Shown here in pieces: positions 40,570 through 48,800 of a stretch of DNA of 64,000 nt (positions are counted from its first letter, which is position 1; each line of letters begins with the position of its first letter). A model generated the notes under the pieces. The model saw nothing but the letters and a program-made list of their open reading frames with translations, had not been told where the DNA came from and did no database searches. The position numbers and the translations under genes were made by a program. This DNA is from Photobacterium obscurum (GTDB lineage Bacteria; Pseudomonadota; Gammaproteobacteria; Enterobacterales; Vibrionaceae): assembly GCF_026191635.1 (NCBI RefSeq), contig NZ_JAKRRW010000014.1:86876-150875 (forward strand). The letters run 5' to 3'.

Positions 40570-40585
40570 TGGCACAAAGCTTGTT
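40570..40585 (+). promoter_or_regulatory. Sigma-54 promoter for glnK-amtB
   Basis: TGGCAC-N5-TTGTT at 40570-40585 matches the -24/-12 consensus TGGCAC-N5-TTGCW except for one position of the -12 element. It lies about 50 bp before glnK. Confidence 0.8.
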
Positions 40586-40601
40586 TGTTAATCACTTGTA
40601 A

Positions 40602-40973
<372 letters not shown>

Positions 40974-41000
40974 GAATTGGATGATTAGGGGACGACGACC

Positions 41001-42230
41001 ATGGAACTATCAACAACGGTAACAGAGCTGCGTTATGCGCTCGATACATTCTTTTTCTTGATGTCAGGGGCGCTGGTGATGTGGATGGCCGCAGGCTTTG
41101 CCATGCTGGAAGCTGGTTTGGTCCGTTCGAAGAACACCACCGAGATTTTGACCAAAAACTTTTGCCTCTATTCCATCGCTTGCACCATGTATTTAGTGGT
41201 GGGTTACAACATCATGTATGTCGATAATGGTGAAGGTGGCTGGCTGCCATCGATTGGATCTCTGATCGGCTCTCAGGCGGAAGGTGCTGATCATTCCCTG
41301 GAATCTGATTTCTTCTTCCAGGTGGTATTTGTGGCCACAGCGATGTCGGTAGTATCCGGTGCGGTTGCTGAGCGTATGAAGTTATGGTCGTTCCTCATTT
41401 TCTCAGTCGTTTTGACGGCCTTTATCTATCCTGTTGAAGGTTACTGGACCTGGGGTGGTGGCTTCTTGTCAGAGGCAGGATTTAGTGACTTCGCCGGTTC
41501 GGGTATCGTTCATATGGCGGGGGCTTCTGCGGCATTGGCGGGTGTACTACTGCTGGGAGCACGCAAGGGTAAATACGGTAAGAACGGTTCAATCAACCCG
41601 ATCCCTGGCTCTAATATGCCGCTGGCAACACTGGGTACCTTCATTCTGTGGTTCGGCTGGTTCGGTTTCAACGGCGGCTCTCAGTTGATGGTTTCTGATT
41701 TTGAAAATGCGACAGCAGTTGGCCAGATTTTCCTTAACACCAATGCAGCGGCTGCAGCAGGTGCGATTGCGGCACTGGCAGTATGTAAAACGACTTGGGG
41801 TAAAGCGGATTTAACCATGGTATTGAATGGCGCACTCGCTGGTTTGGTGGCTATCACTGCTGATCCACTTTCTCCGTCTCCGATGGCTGCTGTTGCAATC
41901 GGTGCGGTATCCGGTGCGCTGGTGGTCTTTAGCATCATCGGCCTGGACAAAGTGAAAATTGATGATCCGGTCGGTGCTATTTCGGTACACGGTGTGTGTG
42001 GTTTCTTCGGCCTGATGGTTGTGCCACTAAACAATGCTGATGCCACATTTGGTGCTCAGTTGCTTGGTGCTGCGGTTATCTTTGGCTGGGTATTTGTAGC
42101 AAGCCTGGCGGTTTGGGCGGTACTGAAAGCAACGGTAGGTATCCGTGTTACAGAGGAAGAAGAAATGGCGGGAATGGATTTGCATGACTGCGGTATTGAT
42201 GCTTATCCAGAGTTTGTCACTGTGAAATAA
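41001..42230 (+). CDS. amtB: Ammonium transporter AmtB
   Basis: AmtB is the trimeric inner-membrane ammonium channel. The 409-residue protein has eleven predicted membrane segments, the two pore histidines in IVHMAG and SVHGVCGFFGL, and the signature DFAGSGIVHMAGASAAL. Unlike E. coli AmtB there is no cleaved signal peptide; the protein begins directly before the first membrane segment. It lies 27 bp after glnK and shares its promoter. It is followed by a terminator. Confidence 0.94.
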   Translation: MELSTTVTELRYALDTFFFLMSGALVMWMAAGFAMLEAGLVRSKNTTEILTKNFCLYSIACTMYLVVGYNIMYVDNGEGGWLPSIGSLIGSQAEGADHSLESDFFFQVVFVATAMSVVSGAVAERMKLWSFLIFSVVLTAFIYPVEGYWTWGGGFLSEAGFSDFAGSGIVHMAGASAALAGVLLLGARKGKYGKNGSINPIPGSNMPLATLGTFILWFGWFGFNGGSQLMVSDFENATAVGQIFLNTNAAAAAGAIAALAVCKTTWGKADLTMVLNGALAGLVAITADPLSPSPMAAVAIGAVSGALVVFSIIGLDKVKIDDPVGAISVHGVCGFFGLMVVPLNNADATFGAQLLGAAVIFGWVFVASLAVWAVLKATVGIRVTEEEEMAGMDLHDCGIDAYPEFVTVK

Positions 42231-42257
42231 GTAACATATATTCAGATCACATCTTTT

Positions 42258-42289
42258 AAAAAATGCTGCTGAAAAGCGGCATTTTTTTT
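42258..42289 (+). terminator. Rho-independent terminator after amtB
   Basis: An AAAAAATGC-rich stem with one bulge pairs around a GAAA loop with GCATTTTTTT, followed by an uninterrupted T run. Confidence 0.88.
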
Positions 42290-42310
42290 ATGTTTATTTG
42301 TAACCGTGCA

Positions 42311-42338
42311 TTGTGTTACTGAGGTGCTACAGTATAAT
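42311..42338 (+). promoter_or_regulatory. Sigma-70 promoter for fbpA
   Basis: TTGTGT at 42311-42316 and a perfect TATAAT at 42333-42338 are separated by 16 bp, just upstream of a Fur box. Confidence 0.7.
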
Positions 42339-42343
42339 TTAGC

Positions 42344-42362
42344 GATATTGATAAACATTATC
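42344..42362. promoter_or_regulatory. Fur box upstream of fbpABC
   Basis: The 19-bp sequence GATATTGATAAACATTATC matches the Fur consensus at 17 of 19 positions. It lies immediately downstream of the -10 hexamer, so Fe2+-Fur would block transcription of the iron importer. Confidence 0.88.
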
Positions 42363-42389
42363 ATTACACTTTGCATTAAGGATAGATTA

Positions 42390-43403
42390 ATGAAGAAGCT
42401 GTTGGCATCGGCAATTCTGTTTGGTTTGGCTGCACCTCAGGTCGCAACTGCGGCTGAAGAAGTAAATGTATATTCTTACCGTCAACCTTTCTTGGTTGAG
42501 CCTATGTTTAATGAATTCACAAAAGAAACCGGTATTAAGGTCAATGTGAAATTCGCGAAAAAAGGCCTGGCAGAAAAACTGCAGCAGGAAGGGGAATACA
42601 GCCCGGCAGATATGATTCTGACCACCGATATCAGCCGTCTGGTTGAACTGGCCGACAAAGATTTAGTTCAGCCTGTTGACAGCAAAGTGATTGAGAAAAA
42701 TGTTCCGTCCCAATTCCGTGATACCGAAGATGAGTGGTTTGCACTGACTCTGCGTTCACGTAATGTTTATTCTTCTCGCGACCGTGTTGGCCGCCTGCCA
42801 GCTGATTTCGATTATGCTGATCTGGCGAAGCCTGAATGGAAAGGCAAGATTTGTACTCGCTCCGGTAAGCACCCGTACAACGTTTCTCTTGTGTCTTCGA
42901 TGATTGCCAACCATGGCGAAGCGGAAGCGAAAGAGTGGCTAGAAGGCGTGAAAGCTAACCTAGCACGTAAGCCTCAGGGCAATGACCGTGCACAGGTTAA
43001 AGCCGTGAAAGAAGGTCTGTGTGATCTGGCTATCGGTAACAGCTACTACCTAGGCAAAATGGTTAATGACGAGAAGCAGAAAGCTTGGGCTGACTCTGTT
43101 TACATTAACTTCCCTGGCCAGAAAGACGATGGTACTCACGTAAATGTGAGCGGTATGGCAATGGCTAAGTACGCGCCAAACAAAGATAACGCGCAGAAGC
43201 TGATGGAATTCCTGACCGGTGACAAAGCTCAGCATATGTACGCTGAAGTTAACTATGAATACCCAGTTAAAGAGGGTGTAGAGCGCTCTAAGCTGGTTGC
43301 ATCGTGGGGCGACTTCAATGCTGACGACGTGTCACTTGAGAAAGTGGCAGACTATCACAGCACAGCAATCAAGCTGCTGGATGAAGTGAAGTTTGATCTG
43401 TAA
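42390..43403 (+). CDS. fbpA: Ferric iron ABC transporter, periplasmic binding protein
   Basis: FbpA binds Fe3+ in the periplasm and delivers it to FbpBC. The ATG at 42390 with AAGGATAG upstream gives 337 residues with a clear signal peptide (MKKLLASAILFGLAAPQVATAA); the longer open frame to 42306 overlaps the Fur box and promoter and is rejected. The mature protein starts EEVNVYSYRQPFL and has the iron-ligand tyrosine pair in AIGNSYYLGKM, as in FutA/FbpA proteins. A Fur box precedes it. A terminator follows, so fbpA is probably made in excess over fbpBC. Confidence 0.93.
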   Translation: MKKLLASAILFGLAAPQVATAAEEVNVYSYRQPFLVEPMFNEFTKETGIKVNVKFAKKGLAEKLQQEGEYSPADMILTTDISRLVELADKDLVQPVDSKVIEKNVPSQFRDTEDEWFALTLRSRNVYSSRDRVGRLPADFDYADLAKPEWKGKICTRSGKHPYNVSLVSSMIANHGEAEAKEWLEGVKANLARKPQGNDRAQVKAVKEGLCDLAIGNSYYLGKMVNDEKQKAWADSVYINFPGQKDDGTHVNVSGMAMAKYAPNKDNAQKLMEFLTGDKAQHMYAEVNYEYPVKEGVERSKLVASWGDFNADDVSLEKVADYHSTAIKLLDEVKFDL

Positions 43404-43411
43404 GTTGTTAC

Positions 43412-43440
43412 AAAAAATGGGGTTTAATGCCCCATTTTTT
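43412..43440 (+). terminator. Terminator/attenuator after fbpA
   Basis: A perfect 11-bp stem AAAAAATGGGG/CCCCATTTTTT has a 7-nt loop and its own T run. It would lower readthrough into fbpB. Confidence 0.92.
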
Positions 43441-43582
43441 GCTTAAGGCCTAGTATCTTTTCCAATAACTTGTGGTAGCTTCTCTTTCCTGCAGAAAAGT
43501 AGGGGCTTTGCGCGGTTTTAGTTGCAACATGAGGTTGTACCGACGCCATAAACTTATTGCAAAAGGTACTAAGTAGTAAGCA

Positions 43583-45211
43583 ATGAAAGAAAAATATCTA
43601 TTTTGGCGGACCAGCGGCTGGGGGTTATCCCTACTGCTGGTTTTGCCTATTCTGGCAATTTTTTACACCGCGATGGGGGAGTCTGACGACGTCTTCTCCC
43701 ACCTGATGAATACGGTAATGGCTACCTATACCAGCAATACGTTTTGGCTGGTATTGGGCACCCTGCTGCTGGCTCTGCTTTTTGGTTTGCCTGCAGCCTG
43801 GATCATGGCGATGTGCCGGATTCCCGGTGAAAAGGTGCTGCAGTGGGCACTGGTGCTTCCTCTGGCCATGCCTGGCTATATCATTGGTTATATTTATACC
43901 GACTGGTTTGACTACGCAGGCCCTATTCAAATTTTCCTCCGTGACCTTTTTGGCTGGCAGACGGTACATGACTACTGGTTCCCGGATATCCGAACCCTGG
44001 GTGGTGCCTGTGTGGTTCTGGCATTAGTCCTTTATCCGTACATTTATCTGCTTGCTCGTGCGGCATTTATGGAGCAAAGCGTTAGCCTGCTGCAGTCTGC
44101 CCGTCTGCTGCGTTGCTCGCCGTGGGAGAGTTTCCGCCGTATCTCGCTGCCGCTGGCACGCCCGTCTATTGCCGTCGGGTTATCACTGGTGGCGATGGAG
44201 ACCCTGGGAGACTTTGGTACTGTCAGCTATTTCGCGGTGAATACCCTGACCACGGCGGTGTACGATACCTGGCTGGGTTATTCCAACCTCAATGCCGCCG
44301 CAAAAATCTCTGCCATCATGCTGATGGTTATTTTCCTTCTGATCAGTGCCGAACGCTTTAGTCGCCGTAAGCAGAAATTGTTCCAGCAGGAGTTTGAACA
44401 TGGTGATGATGTCCGCTATACCTTAACCGGAATGAAAAAGTGGCTGGCATTGCTATGGTGCTGGGGGCTGGTGAGTTTTGCGTTTGTGATGCCGTTGCTG
44501 CAGTTGGGCTACTATGCCTGGCATTATTTCTCGGATAGCTGGACGGCCGAGTTTCAGCAGTACAGCTTAAATAGCTTGTTGGTGTCGGTTGCCGCGGCGA
44601 TCTTAGCGGTTATGCTGGCACTTATCGTCAACTTTTATCGCCGCCTCGACGGTGGTAAGTCAACTCTGGTACCGATCCGTATTTCTTCTTTGGGTTATGC
44701 CGTTCCGGGTACCGTACTGGCGATAGGGGTGATGATCCCGCTGACCAGTGCTGATCACCTACTGAATGATTTTGCCATCAGCTTTGGTCTCGGTCGTCCG
44801 GGACTGGTGTTCTCCGGTACGATGATTGCGATTATTTTTGCCTTTGTAGTTCGTTTTGCTGCCGTTGCAATTGGTAGTATCGAGAGCAGCTTGGCCAAAG
44901 TGCCACCGTCACTGGATATGGCATCGAAAACCATGGGGTATGCCTCTACCCAGATGTTGCGCCGTGTGCACCTCCCGCTTATTCGTCGGGGCTGTTTGAT
45001 TGCCGGCCTGCTGGTGTTTATCGAATCGATGAAAGAGCTGAATGCCGCCTTGCTACTGCGGCCGTTCAACTTTGAAACCCTGGCAACTTACGTATTTAAC
45101 TTCGCGTCCGATGAGCAGCTAGAGTTAGCCGCCTTACCGGCGATTTTATTGGTTTTTGTTGGCCTGATCCCTTTGGTGATGGTTAACCGTTCTTTGGAGC
45201 AGAAACACTGA
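43583..45211 (+). CDS. fbpB: Ferric iron ABC transporter, fused permease FbpB
   Basis: FbpB is the membrane channel of the Fe3+ importer. The 542-residue protein contains two tandem permease domains with about twelve membrane segments. Each carries an EAA-type loop that docks the ATPase (SPWESFRRISLPLARPSI and YASTQMLRRVHLPLIRRG). The gene is 179 bp after fbpA, separated by a terminator. Its stop overlaps the fbpC start by one base. Confidence 0.93.
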   Translation: MKEKYLFWRTSGWGLSLLLVLPILAIFYTAMGESDDVFSHLMNTVMATYTSNTFWLVLGTLLLALLFGLPAAWIMAMCRIPGEKVLQWALVLPLAMPGYIIGYIYTDWFDYAGPIQIFLRDLFGWQTVHDYWFPDIRTLGGACVVLALVLYPYIYLLARAAFMEQSVSLLQSARLLRCSPWESFRRISLPLARPSIAVGLSLVAMETLGDFGTVSYFAVNTLTTAVYDTWLGYSNLNAAAKISAIMLMVIFLLISAERFSRRKQKLFQQEFEHGDDVRYTLTGMKKWLALLWCWGLVSFAFVMPLLQLGYYAWHYFSDSWTAEFQQYSLNSLLVSVAAAILAVMLALIVNFYRRLDGGKSTLVPIRISSLGYAVPGTVLAIGVMIPLTSADHLLNDFAISFGLGRPGLVFSGTMIAIIFAFVVRFAAVAIGSIESSLAKVPPSLDMASKTMGYASTQMLRRVHLPLIRRGCLIAGLLVFIESMKELNAALLLRPFNFETLATYVFNFASDEQLELAALPAILLVFVGLIPLVMVNRSLEQKH

Positions 45212-46251
45212 TGAGTCATGCATTATCCGTTCATAACCTGACATGCAAGTATAATGGGCAGGCGGTATTACAGAATCTCTCGCTGCCAGTTAAAGACAAT
45301 GAAATCGTCTGCCTGCTGGGAGCCAGTGGTTGCGGTAAAACCACCTTGCTGAAGGCTATTGCCGGCCTGTTACCTTTGGAAAGTGGTGAAATCCAAATTA
45401 ATGATCGCACGATTGTTGATCAGCATACCTGGTTGCCGCCGGAAAAGCGCAATATCGGGATGATCTTCCAGGACTATGCCTTGTTCCCCCACCTAACCGT
45501 GGCAGAGAATATAGCGTTTGGTTTACGTGACTGGGACAAGCCGCGGATCACGGCCAAAGTTCAGGAGATGCTGGAATTGGTTCACCTAACAGGGCTGGAT
45601 GGACGTTATCCGCATCAGTTATCTGGTGGGCAGCAGCAGCGGGTAGCGATTGCCCGGGCGCTGGCGTGCGAGCCGGATTTGATCTTGCTTGATGAACCCT
45701 TTTCTAACATCGATACTCAGGTTCGTCATGGACTGATCAAGGAAATTCGCCGGATCTTTAAGGCGCAGGGGGTGACGGCGATTTTCGTTACCCACAGTCG
45801 CGAAGAGGCGTTTGCTTTTGCCGATCGTCTAGCAGTGATGAATAACGGGGTTATTGAGCAGTTTGGCTGTGCTACAGATCTCTATTACCGACCGAGCAGC
45901 CGCTTCGTTGCCGAATTTCTTGGTACGGGATCTTACCTGCCGGCCACGGTAAAAAATGATAACCAGCTATTCACCCCGTTTGGTGAAATTAATCTGAGTG
46001 CGGAGCAGCGGTATAGCCAGGAAACCAATGTCGAATGGCTACTTCGTCCGCAGAACCTTAAGGTGCAGCCGACCAACGAGGGGGCGGGGGTGATCACCGA
46101 GCAGTTATTTATGGGGGATAACTGCCGCTATACGGTCGATTATCAAGGGCATACCCTGGTAGTGAACTCGCATTTGATCTTACAGGTCGGAGATCGTGTC
46201 GAGGTCAAGCTTGAGCCTCATGATCCGGTCGTGTTCGCCACGGCTTGTTAA
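45211..46251 (+). CDS. fbpC: Ferric iron ABC transporter, ATP-binding protein FbpC
   Basis: FbpC energises Fe3+ import. The 346-residue protein has Walker A GASGCGKTT, Q-loop FQDYALFPH, signature LSGGQQQR and Walker B LILLDEPFSNID. A C-terminal TOBE-like regulatory region runs from about residue 240. The ATG lies in the fbpB stop (TGATGA), indicating translational coupling. The family also includes spermidine and thiamine importers; linkage to fbpA/fbpB and the Fur box supports iron. The stop codon abuts a terminal-inverted-repeat element. Confidence 0.92.
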   Translation: MSHALSVHNLTCKYNGQAVLQNLSLPVKDNEIVCLLGASGCGKTTLLKAIAGLLPLESGEIQINDRTIVDQHTWLPPEKRNIGMIFQDYALFPHLTVAENIAFGLRDWDKPRITAKVQEMLELVHLTGLDGRYPHQLSGGQQQRVAIARALACEPDLILLDEPFSNIDTQVRHGLIKEIRRIFKAQGVTAIFVTHSREEAFAFADRLAVMNNGVIEQFGCATDLYYRPSSRFVAEFLGTGSYLPATVKNDNQLFTPFGEINLSAEQRYSQETNVEWLLRPQNLKVQPTNEGAGVITEQLFMGDNCRYTVDYQGHTLVVNSHLILQVGDRVEVKLEPHDPVVFATAC

Positions 46252-46412
46252 TACCAATCTAAATAAATACCTGATCACTTTTTATGGATAAAATTACCAA
46301 CTACAGTGTTGGTAATTTTGTAATTAGAACCACTAGCTACTGCAATTCCCGCCTTGTATTTGGCAATTTTTCCTCATGAAAAAGTTGATCATCTGCTTAT
46401 CCAGATTGGTAT
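46251..46412. mobile_element. 162-bp MITE-like element with terminal inverted repeats
   Basis: The left end (ATACCAATCTAAATAA, then TGATCA) and the right end (reverse complement ATACCAATCTGGATAA, then TGATCA) form an imperfect inverted repeat of about 28 bp. The centre carries a perfect 12-bp-stem hairpin at 46290-46319. There is no open frame. The left end falls on the last base of the fbpC stop codon. The size and structure fit a non-autonomous miniature element, and the internal hairpin may serve as terminator of fbpABC. The short flanks do not show an unambiguous target duplication. Confidence 0.6.
46290..46319. terminator. Hairpin inside the inverted-repeat element; possible fbpC terminator
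   Basis: The perfect 12-bp stem AAAATTACCAAC / GTTGGTAATTTT has a 6-nt loop and is followed by GTAATT. It is AT-rich, so weaker than the other terminators in the window. Confidence 0.5.
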
Positions 46413-46430
46413 AAGACGCTTACTATTACA

Positions 46431-46459
46431 AACAAGGCCAGCATCATGCTGGCCTTGTT
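46431..46459. terminator. Terminator downstream of hapR
   Basis: A perfect 13-bp stem AACAAGGCCAGCA has a TCA loop. On the minus strand it follows the hapR stop by about 25 bp and is followed by T-rich sequence. Confidence 0.88.
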
Positions 46460-46485
46460 AATTGTAGGTGTTACTGGTAGCAGTA

Positions 46486-47094
46486 TCACTTTTTGGCAAG
46501 TAAGGCCGAAATATACACTTCGGCTTGTTCATGCATTTTGTCTTGATCCGGGGTGATGTTGGCCTGCAAGTATAGAACATAGCAGAGCCCATGCAGCTGC
46601 CAGGCCAATTGATCGGAAGACTGCCCGACATTCAGTTCCTGGTTCTCAATACCCTGATCGAACATTTCAGCAATACGCTTGAGGCTTTGTTTATTGTCAC
46701 CAATAAACTGTGGCCAGATTTCATCCCGAACTGAAGTGCTCCACTCAAACCACACTTTTATCCAGTCCTGCTGTTCAATAACTGCATCAATCAGATTATG
46801 TGTGATACAAGTTAAGCGGTCATGCAGGGGCTTGTCATCGCTATCAAGGCACTCGGTCAGCAACAGGCTGAAGCGGTTCTCGACTTGTGAAAGCACCTCC
46901 TCGACCAAGGCTTCCCGGGTTGGGAAGTAGTTAAAGACGGTTGCAACCGAGACGTTGGCCATTTCGGCAATATCGGCATGGCCGGCGCGCCCGATCCCGC
47001 GGCGAGCAAACACATCCAAGGCAAAATCAAGTAGCTGTTGTTTTCTTTTTTCTGGTGAGAGGCGTGTTCTGGTTTTTTTTACGATCGTATCCAT
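46486..47094 (-). CDS. hapR: HapR/LitR/LuxR-type quorum-sensing master regulator (TetR family)
   Basis: The 202-residue TetR-family protein belongs to the Vibrio HapR/LuxR/SmcR/LitR group (called litR in Aliivibrio and Photobacterium). These act as the high-density master regulators of quorum sensing. The N-terminus RTRLSPEKRKQQLLDFALDVFARRGIGRAGHADIAEMANVSVATVFNYFPTRE is close to HapR. The ligand/dimer domain keeps WLKVWFEW-like (DWIKVWFEWSTSVRDEIWPQF) and the late HGLCYVLYLQAN pattern. Adjacency to divergent hpt is the same as hapR-hpt in V. cholerae. The leader holds a possible Qrr small-RNA pairing site. Confidence 0.92.
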   Translation of the reverse strand: MDTIVKKTRTRLSPEKRKQQLLDFALDVFARRGIGRAGHADIAEMANVSVATVFNYFPTREALVEEVLSQVENRFSLLLTECLDSDDKPLHDRLTCITHNLIDAVIEQQDWIKVWFEWSTSVRDEIWPQFIGDNKQSLKRIAEMFDQGIENQELNVGQSSDQLAWQLHGLCYVLYLQANITPDQDKMHEQAEVYISALLAKK

Positions 47095-47105
47095 TTCGCT
47101 TATTC

Positions 47106-47112
47106 CCTAGCC
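47106..47112 (-). promoter_or_regulatory. Possible Qrr sRNA pairing site in the hapR leader
   Basis: On the mRNA strand the sequence GGCUAGG lies about a dozen bases before the hapR start and overlaps the likely ribosome site. It is complementary to the CCUAGCC segment of Vibrio Qrr small RNAs as I recall them. Only seven bases pair clearly. Confidence 0.4.
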
Positions 47113-47152
47113 CTAAATATTTGTATAGATTATATATTTGATTTTCATGATA

Positions 47153-47181
47153 ACTTTACAATAGCAACCGGTTGTGTTCAA
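47153..47181 (-). promoter_or_regulatory. Candidate hapR promoter
   Basis: On the minus strand TTGAAC (47181-47176) and TAAAGT (47158-47153) are separated by 17 bp. This would give a leader of about 50 nt containing the GGCUAGG site. Confidence 0.45.
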
Positions 47182-47210
47182 ACGGGTTTTCGTCAAGGTG
47201 TGTCATCTAA

Positions 47211-47238
47211 TTGACACTATCGATAAAATAACTATTGT
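47211..47238 (+). promoter_or_regulatory. Candidate hpt promoter
   Basis: A perfect -35 TTGACA at 47211-47216 and TATTGT at 47233-47238 are separated by 16 bp, upstream of hpt and back-to-back with the hapR promoter. Confidence 0.5.
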
Positions 47239-47319
47239 CTCGAATGGATGTTAGAATAGAGATCCGTTGTGATAGTTAGCCTGCAGGCGGCTGGCGCAGT
47301 CGTTCTGATGGAGAAAAAG

Positions 47320-47853
47320 ATGAAGCATACAGTTGAAGTAATGATTTCTGAGCAGGATGTTCAGGCGCGAGTAAAAGAGCTAGGAAAGCAAATTACTGAG
47401 TGTTACAAGGATTCAGAGAACCTTGTTATGGTTGGCTTGCTACGTGGTTCTTTCGTCTTTATGGCGGATTTGGCGCGTGCCATCGACCTTCCTCATGAAG
47501 TTGACTTCATGACTGCATCAAGTTATGGCCATACAATGGAAAGCAGCCGTGATGTTCGTATCCTGAAAGATCTGGATGATGACATCAAGGGCAAAGATGT
47601 TCTATTGGTTGAAGATATTATCGATACCGGTAATACGCTGAACAAAGTCTGTGAGATTTTATCGTTGCGCGAGCCTAACTCAATTCGTATCTGTACGTTG
47701 CTAGACAAGCCTGAGCGCCGTGAAGTTGAAGTAAATGTAGACTGGTATGGCTTTGTTATTCCAGACGAGTTCGTTGTTGGTGTGGGTATTGACTATGCAC
47801 AGAAATACCGTCACCTGCCTTACATCGGTAAAGTGGTTCCACTAGAAGATTAA
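47320..47853 (+). CDS. hpt: Hypoxanthine phosphoribosyltransferase
   Basis: Hpt salvages hypoxanthine (and guanine) with PRPP to IMP and GMP. The ATG at 47320 with GGAG six bases upstream gives 177 residues starting [15 protein letters not shown], nearly identical to E. coli Hpt. Earlier in-frame starts (47269, 47308) lack support, the last because it overlaps the ribosome site. The PRPP motif [14 protein letters not shown] and the flexible-loop region [17 protein letters not shown] are present. A terminator follows. Confidence 0.97.
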   Translation: MKHTVEVMISEQDVQARVKELGKQITECYKDSENLVMVGLLRGSFVFMADLARAIDLPHEVDFMTASSYGHTMESSRDVRILKDLDDDIKGKDVLLVEDIIDTGNTLNKVCEILSLREPNSIRICTLLDKPERREVEVNVDWYGFVIPDEFVVGVGIDYAQKYRHLPYIGKVVPLED

Positions 47854-47892
47854 TCAGGTTGACGGTTATCGACAACCGGATTGGCTGTGATA

Positions 47893-47921
47893 GCAAAAGC
47901 GACCATCATGGTCGCTTTTTT
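47893..47921 (+). terminator. Terminator after hpt
   Basis: A perfect 11-bp stem AAAAGCGACCA has a TCA loop followed by a T run. It lies between the convergent genes hpt and can. Confidence 0.92.
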
Positions 47922-47958
47922 CGTTCAGATGAGACCGGCTTACCTGCGAGGCTCGGTA

Positions 47959-48618
47959 TTATGCTTCGCTTTTGGGTGGCAGGATCGCAGCCATCGCCGA
48001 CTGGTAGGCTTCTTCCAGTCCTTCACGACTGGTGGCCGCTACGCCGAGATCCCTCAGCACGCCGTCGCCAATACCGTATACCCAGCCATGAATTTTGACA
48101 TTCTGGCCGCGCTCCCAGGCCTGCTGCAAGATGGTTGAGTTGCCGAGGTTGTAAACCTGTGAGGCAACATTGATCTCGCATAGCTTGTCGCTCCATTCTT
48201 CACGGGGAAGGGAGTTTAGCTCCGGGCGATATTTCAGGTATAGATCTCGGATGTGCAGTAGCCAGTTGTTGATCAGGCCCAACTGCGGGTTATCAATTGC
48301 CGCTGTGACGCCGCCACAGCCGTAGTGGCCACAGACAATGATATGTCTAACTTTAAGTACGTCGACGGCGTACTGCACCACAGAGAGGCAGTTTAAATCG
48401 GTATGAATGACCTGGTTGGCAACATTGCGGTGGACGAATAGCTCCCCTGAGTCCAGACCTGTTAGTCGCTCGGCGGGAACCCGGCTGTCGGAGCAGCCGA
48501 TCCATAGGTACTCCGGTTTCTGGCCCTTTGCCAGGTGAGTGAAAAATTCGGGCGTTTCTTCCTTAATATTCTCTGACCAAGAGAGATTATTTGCGAATAG
48601 CTGCTTTATATCTGCCAT
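47959..48618 (-). CDS. can: Beta-class carbonic anhydrase
   Basis: Can interconverts CO2 and bicarbonate to supply carboxylation reactions. The start ATG at 48618 gives a 219-residue protein beginning [16 protein letters not shown], with the zinc ligand Cys42 and Asp44 in GCSDSRVP. The second ligand pair His and Cys lies in CGHYGCGGV. The longer frame to 48666 is rejected because family members start here and AAAGG lies upstream. It converges on hpt and is divergent from yadGH. Confidence 0.95.
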   Translation of the reverse strand: MADIKQLFANNLSWSENIKEETPEFFTHLAKGQKPEYLWIGCSDSRVPAERLTGLDSGELFVHRNVANQVIHTDLNCLSVVQYAVDVLKVRHIIVCGHYGCGGVTAAIDNPQLGLINNWLLHIRDLYLKYRPELNSLPREEWSDKLCEINVASQVYNLGNSTILQQAWERGQNVKIHGWVYGIGDGVLRDLGVAATSREGLEEAYQSAMAAILPPKSEA

Positions 48619-48666
48619 GATGATGCCTTTGTTTGATACATTCGTTATCCCGGTTGAGATAACCAA

Positions 48667-48713
48667 TTCACATAAGTGTCAGTCCTGTATAGAGGGGCTG
48701 ATATTTATGTGAA
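48667..48713. promoter_or_regulatory. Long imperfect dyad between can and yadG
   Basis: Arms starting TTCACATAA and ending TTATGTGAA, each 18-19 bp, pair with only a few G-U wobbles or mismatches around a 9-nt loop. It lies in the divergent can-yadG gap. The arms resemble reversed CRP half-sites (TCACA then TGTGA), not a normal CRP box. It could be an operator or a transcript hairpin. Confidence 0.5.
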
Positions 48714-48800
48714 CTAGATCCACTATACACAAGCTAGCCAGATAGCAAATCGGATTAGTTGGCCTATTGAAGTAAATTTCTAACATAAAGATCGCATTTT

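Noticed and set aside
42306..42389. N-terminal extension of fbpA by 28 residues
   Set aside because: The extension overlaps the -10 hexamer and the Fur box, and would bury the signal peptide. The ATG at 42390 has a good ribosome site.
48667..48713. CRP binding site between can and yadG
   Set aside because: The half-sites are in the wrong order (TCACA before TGTGA) and too far apart for CRP.
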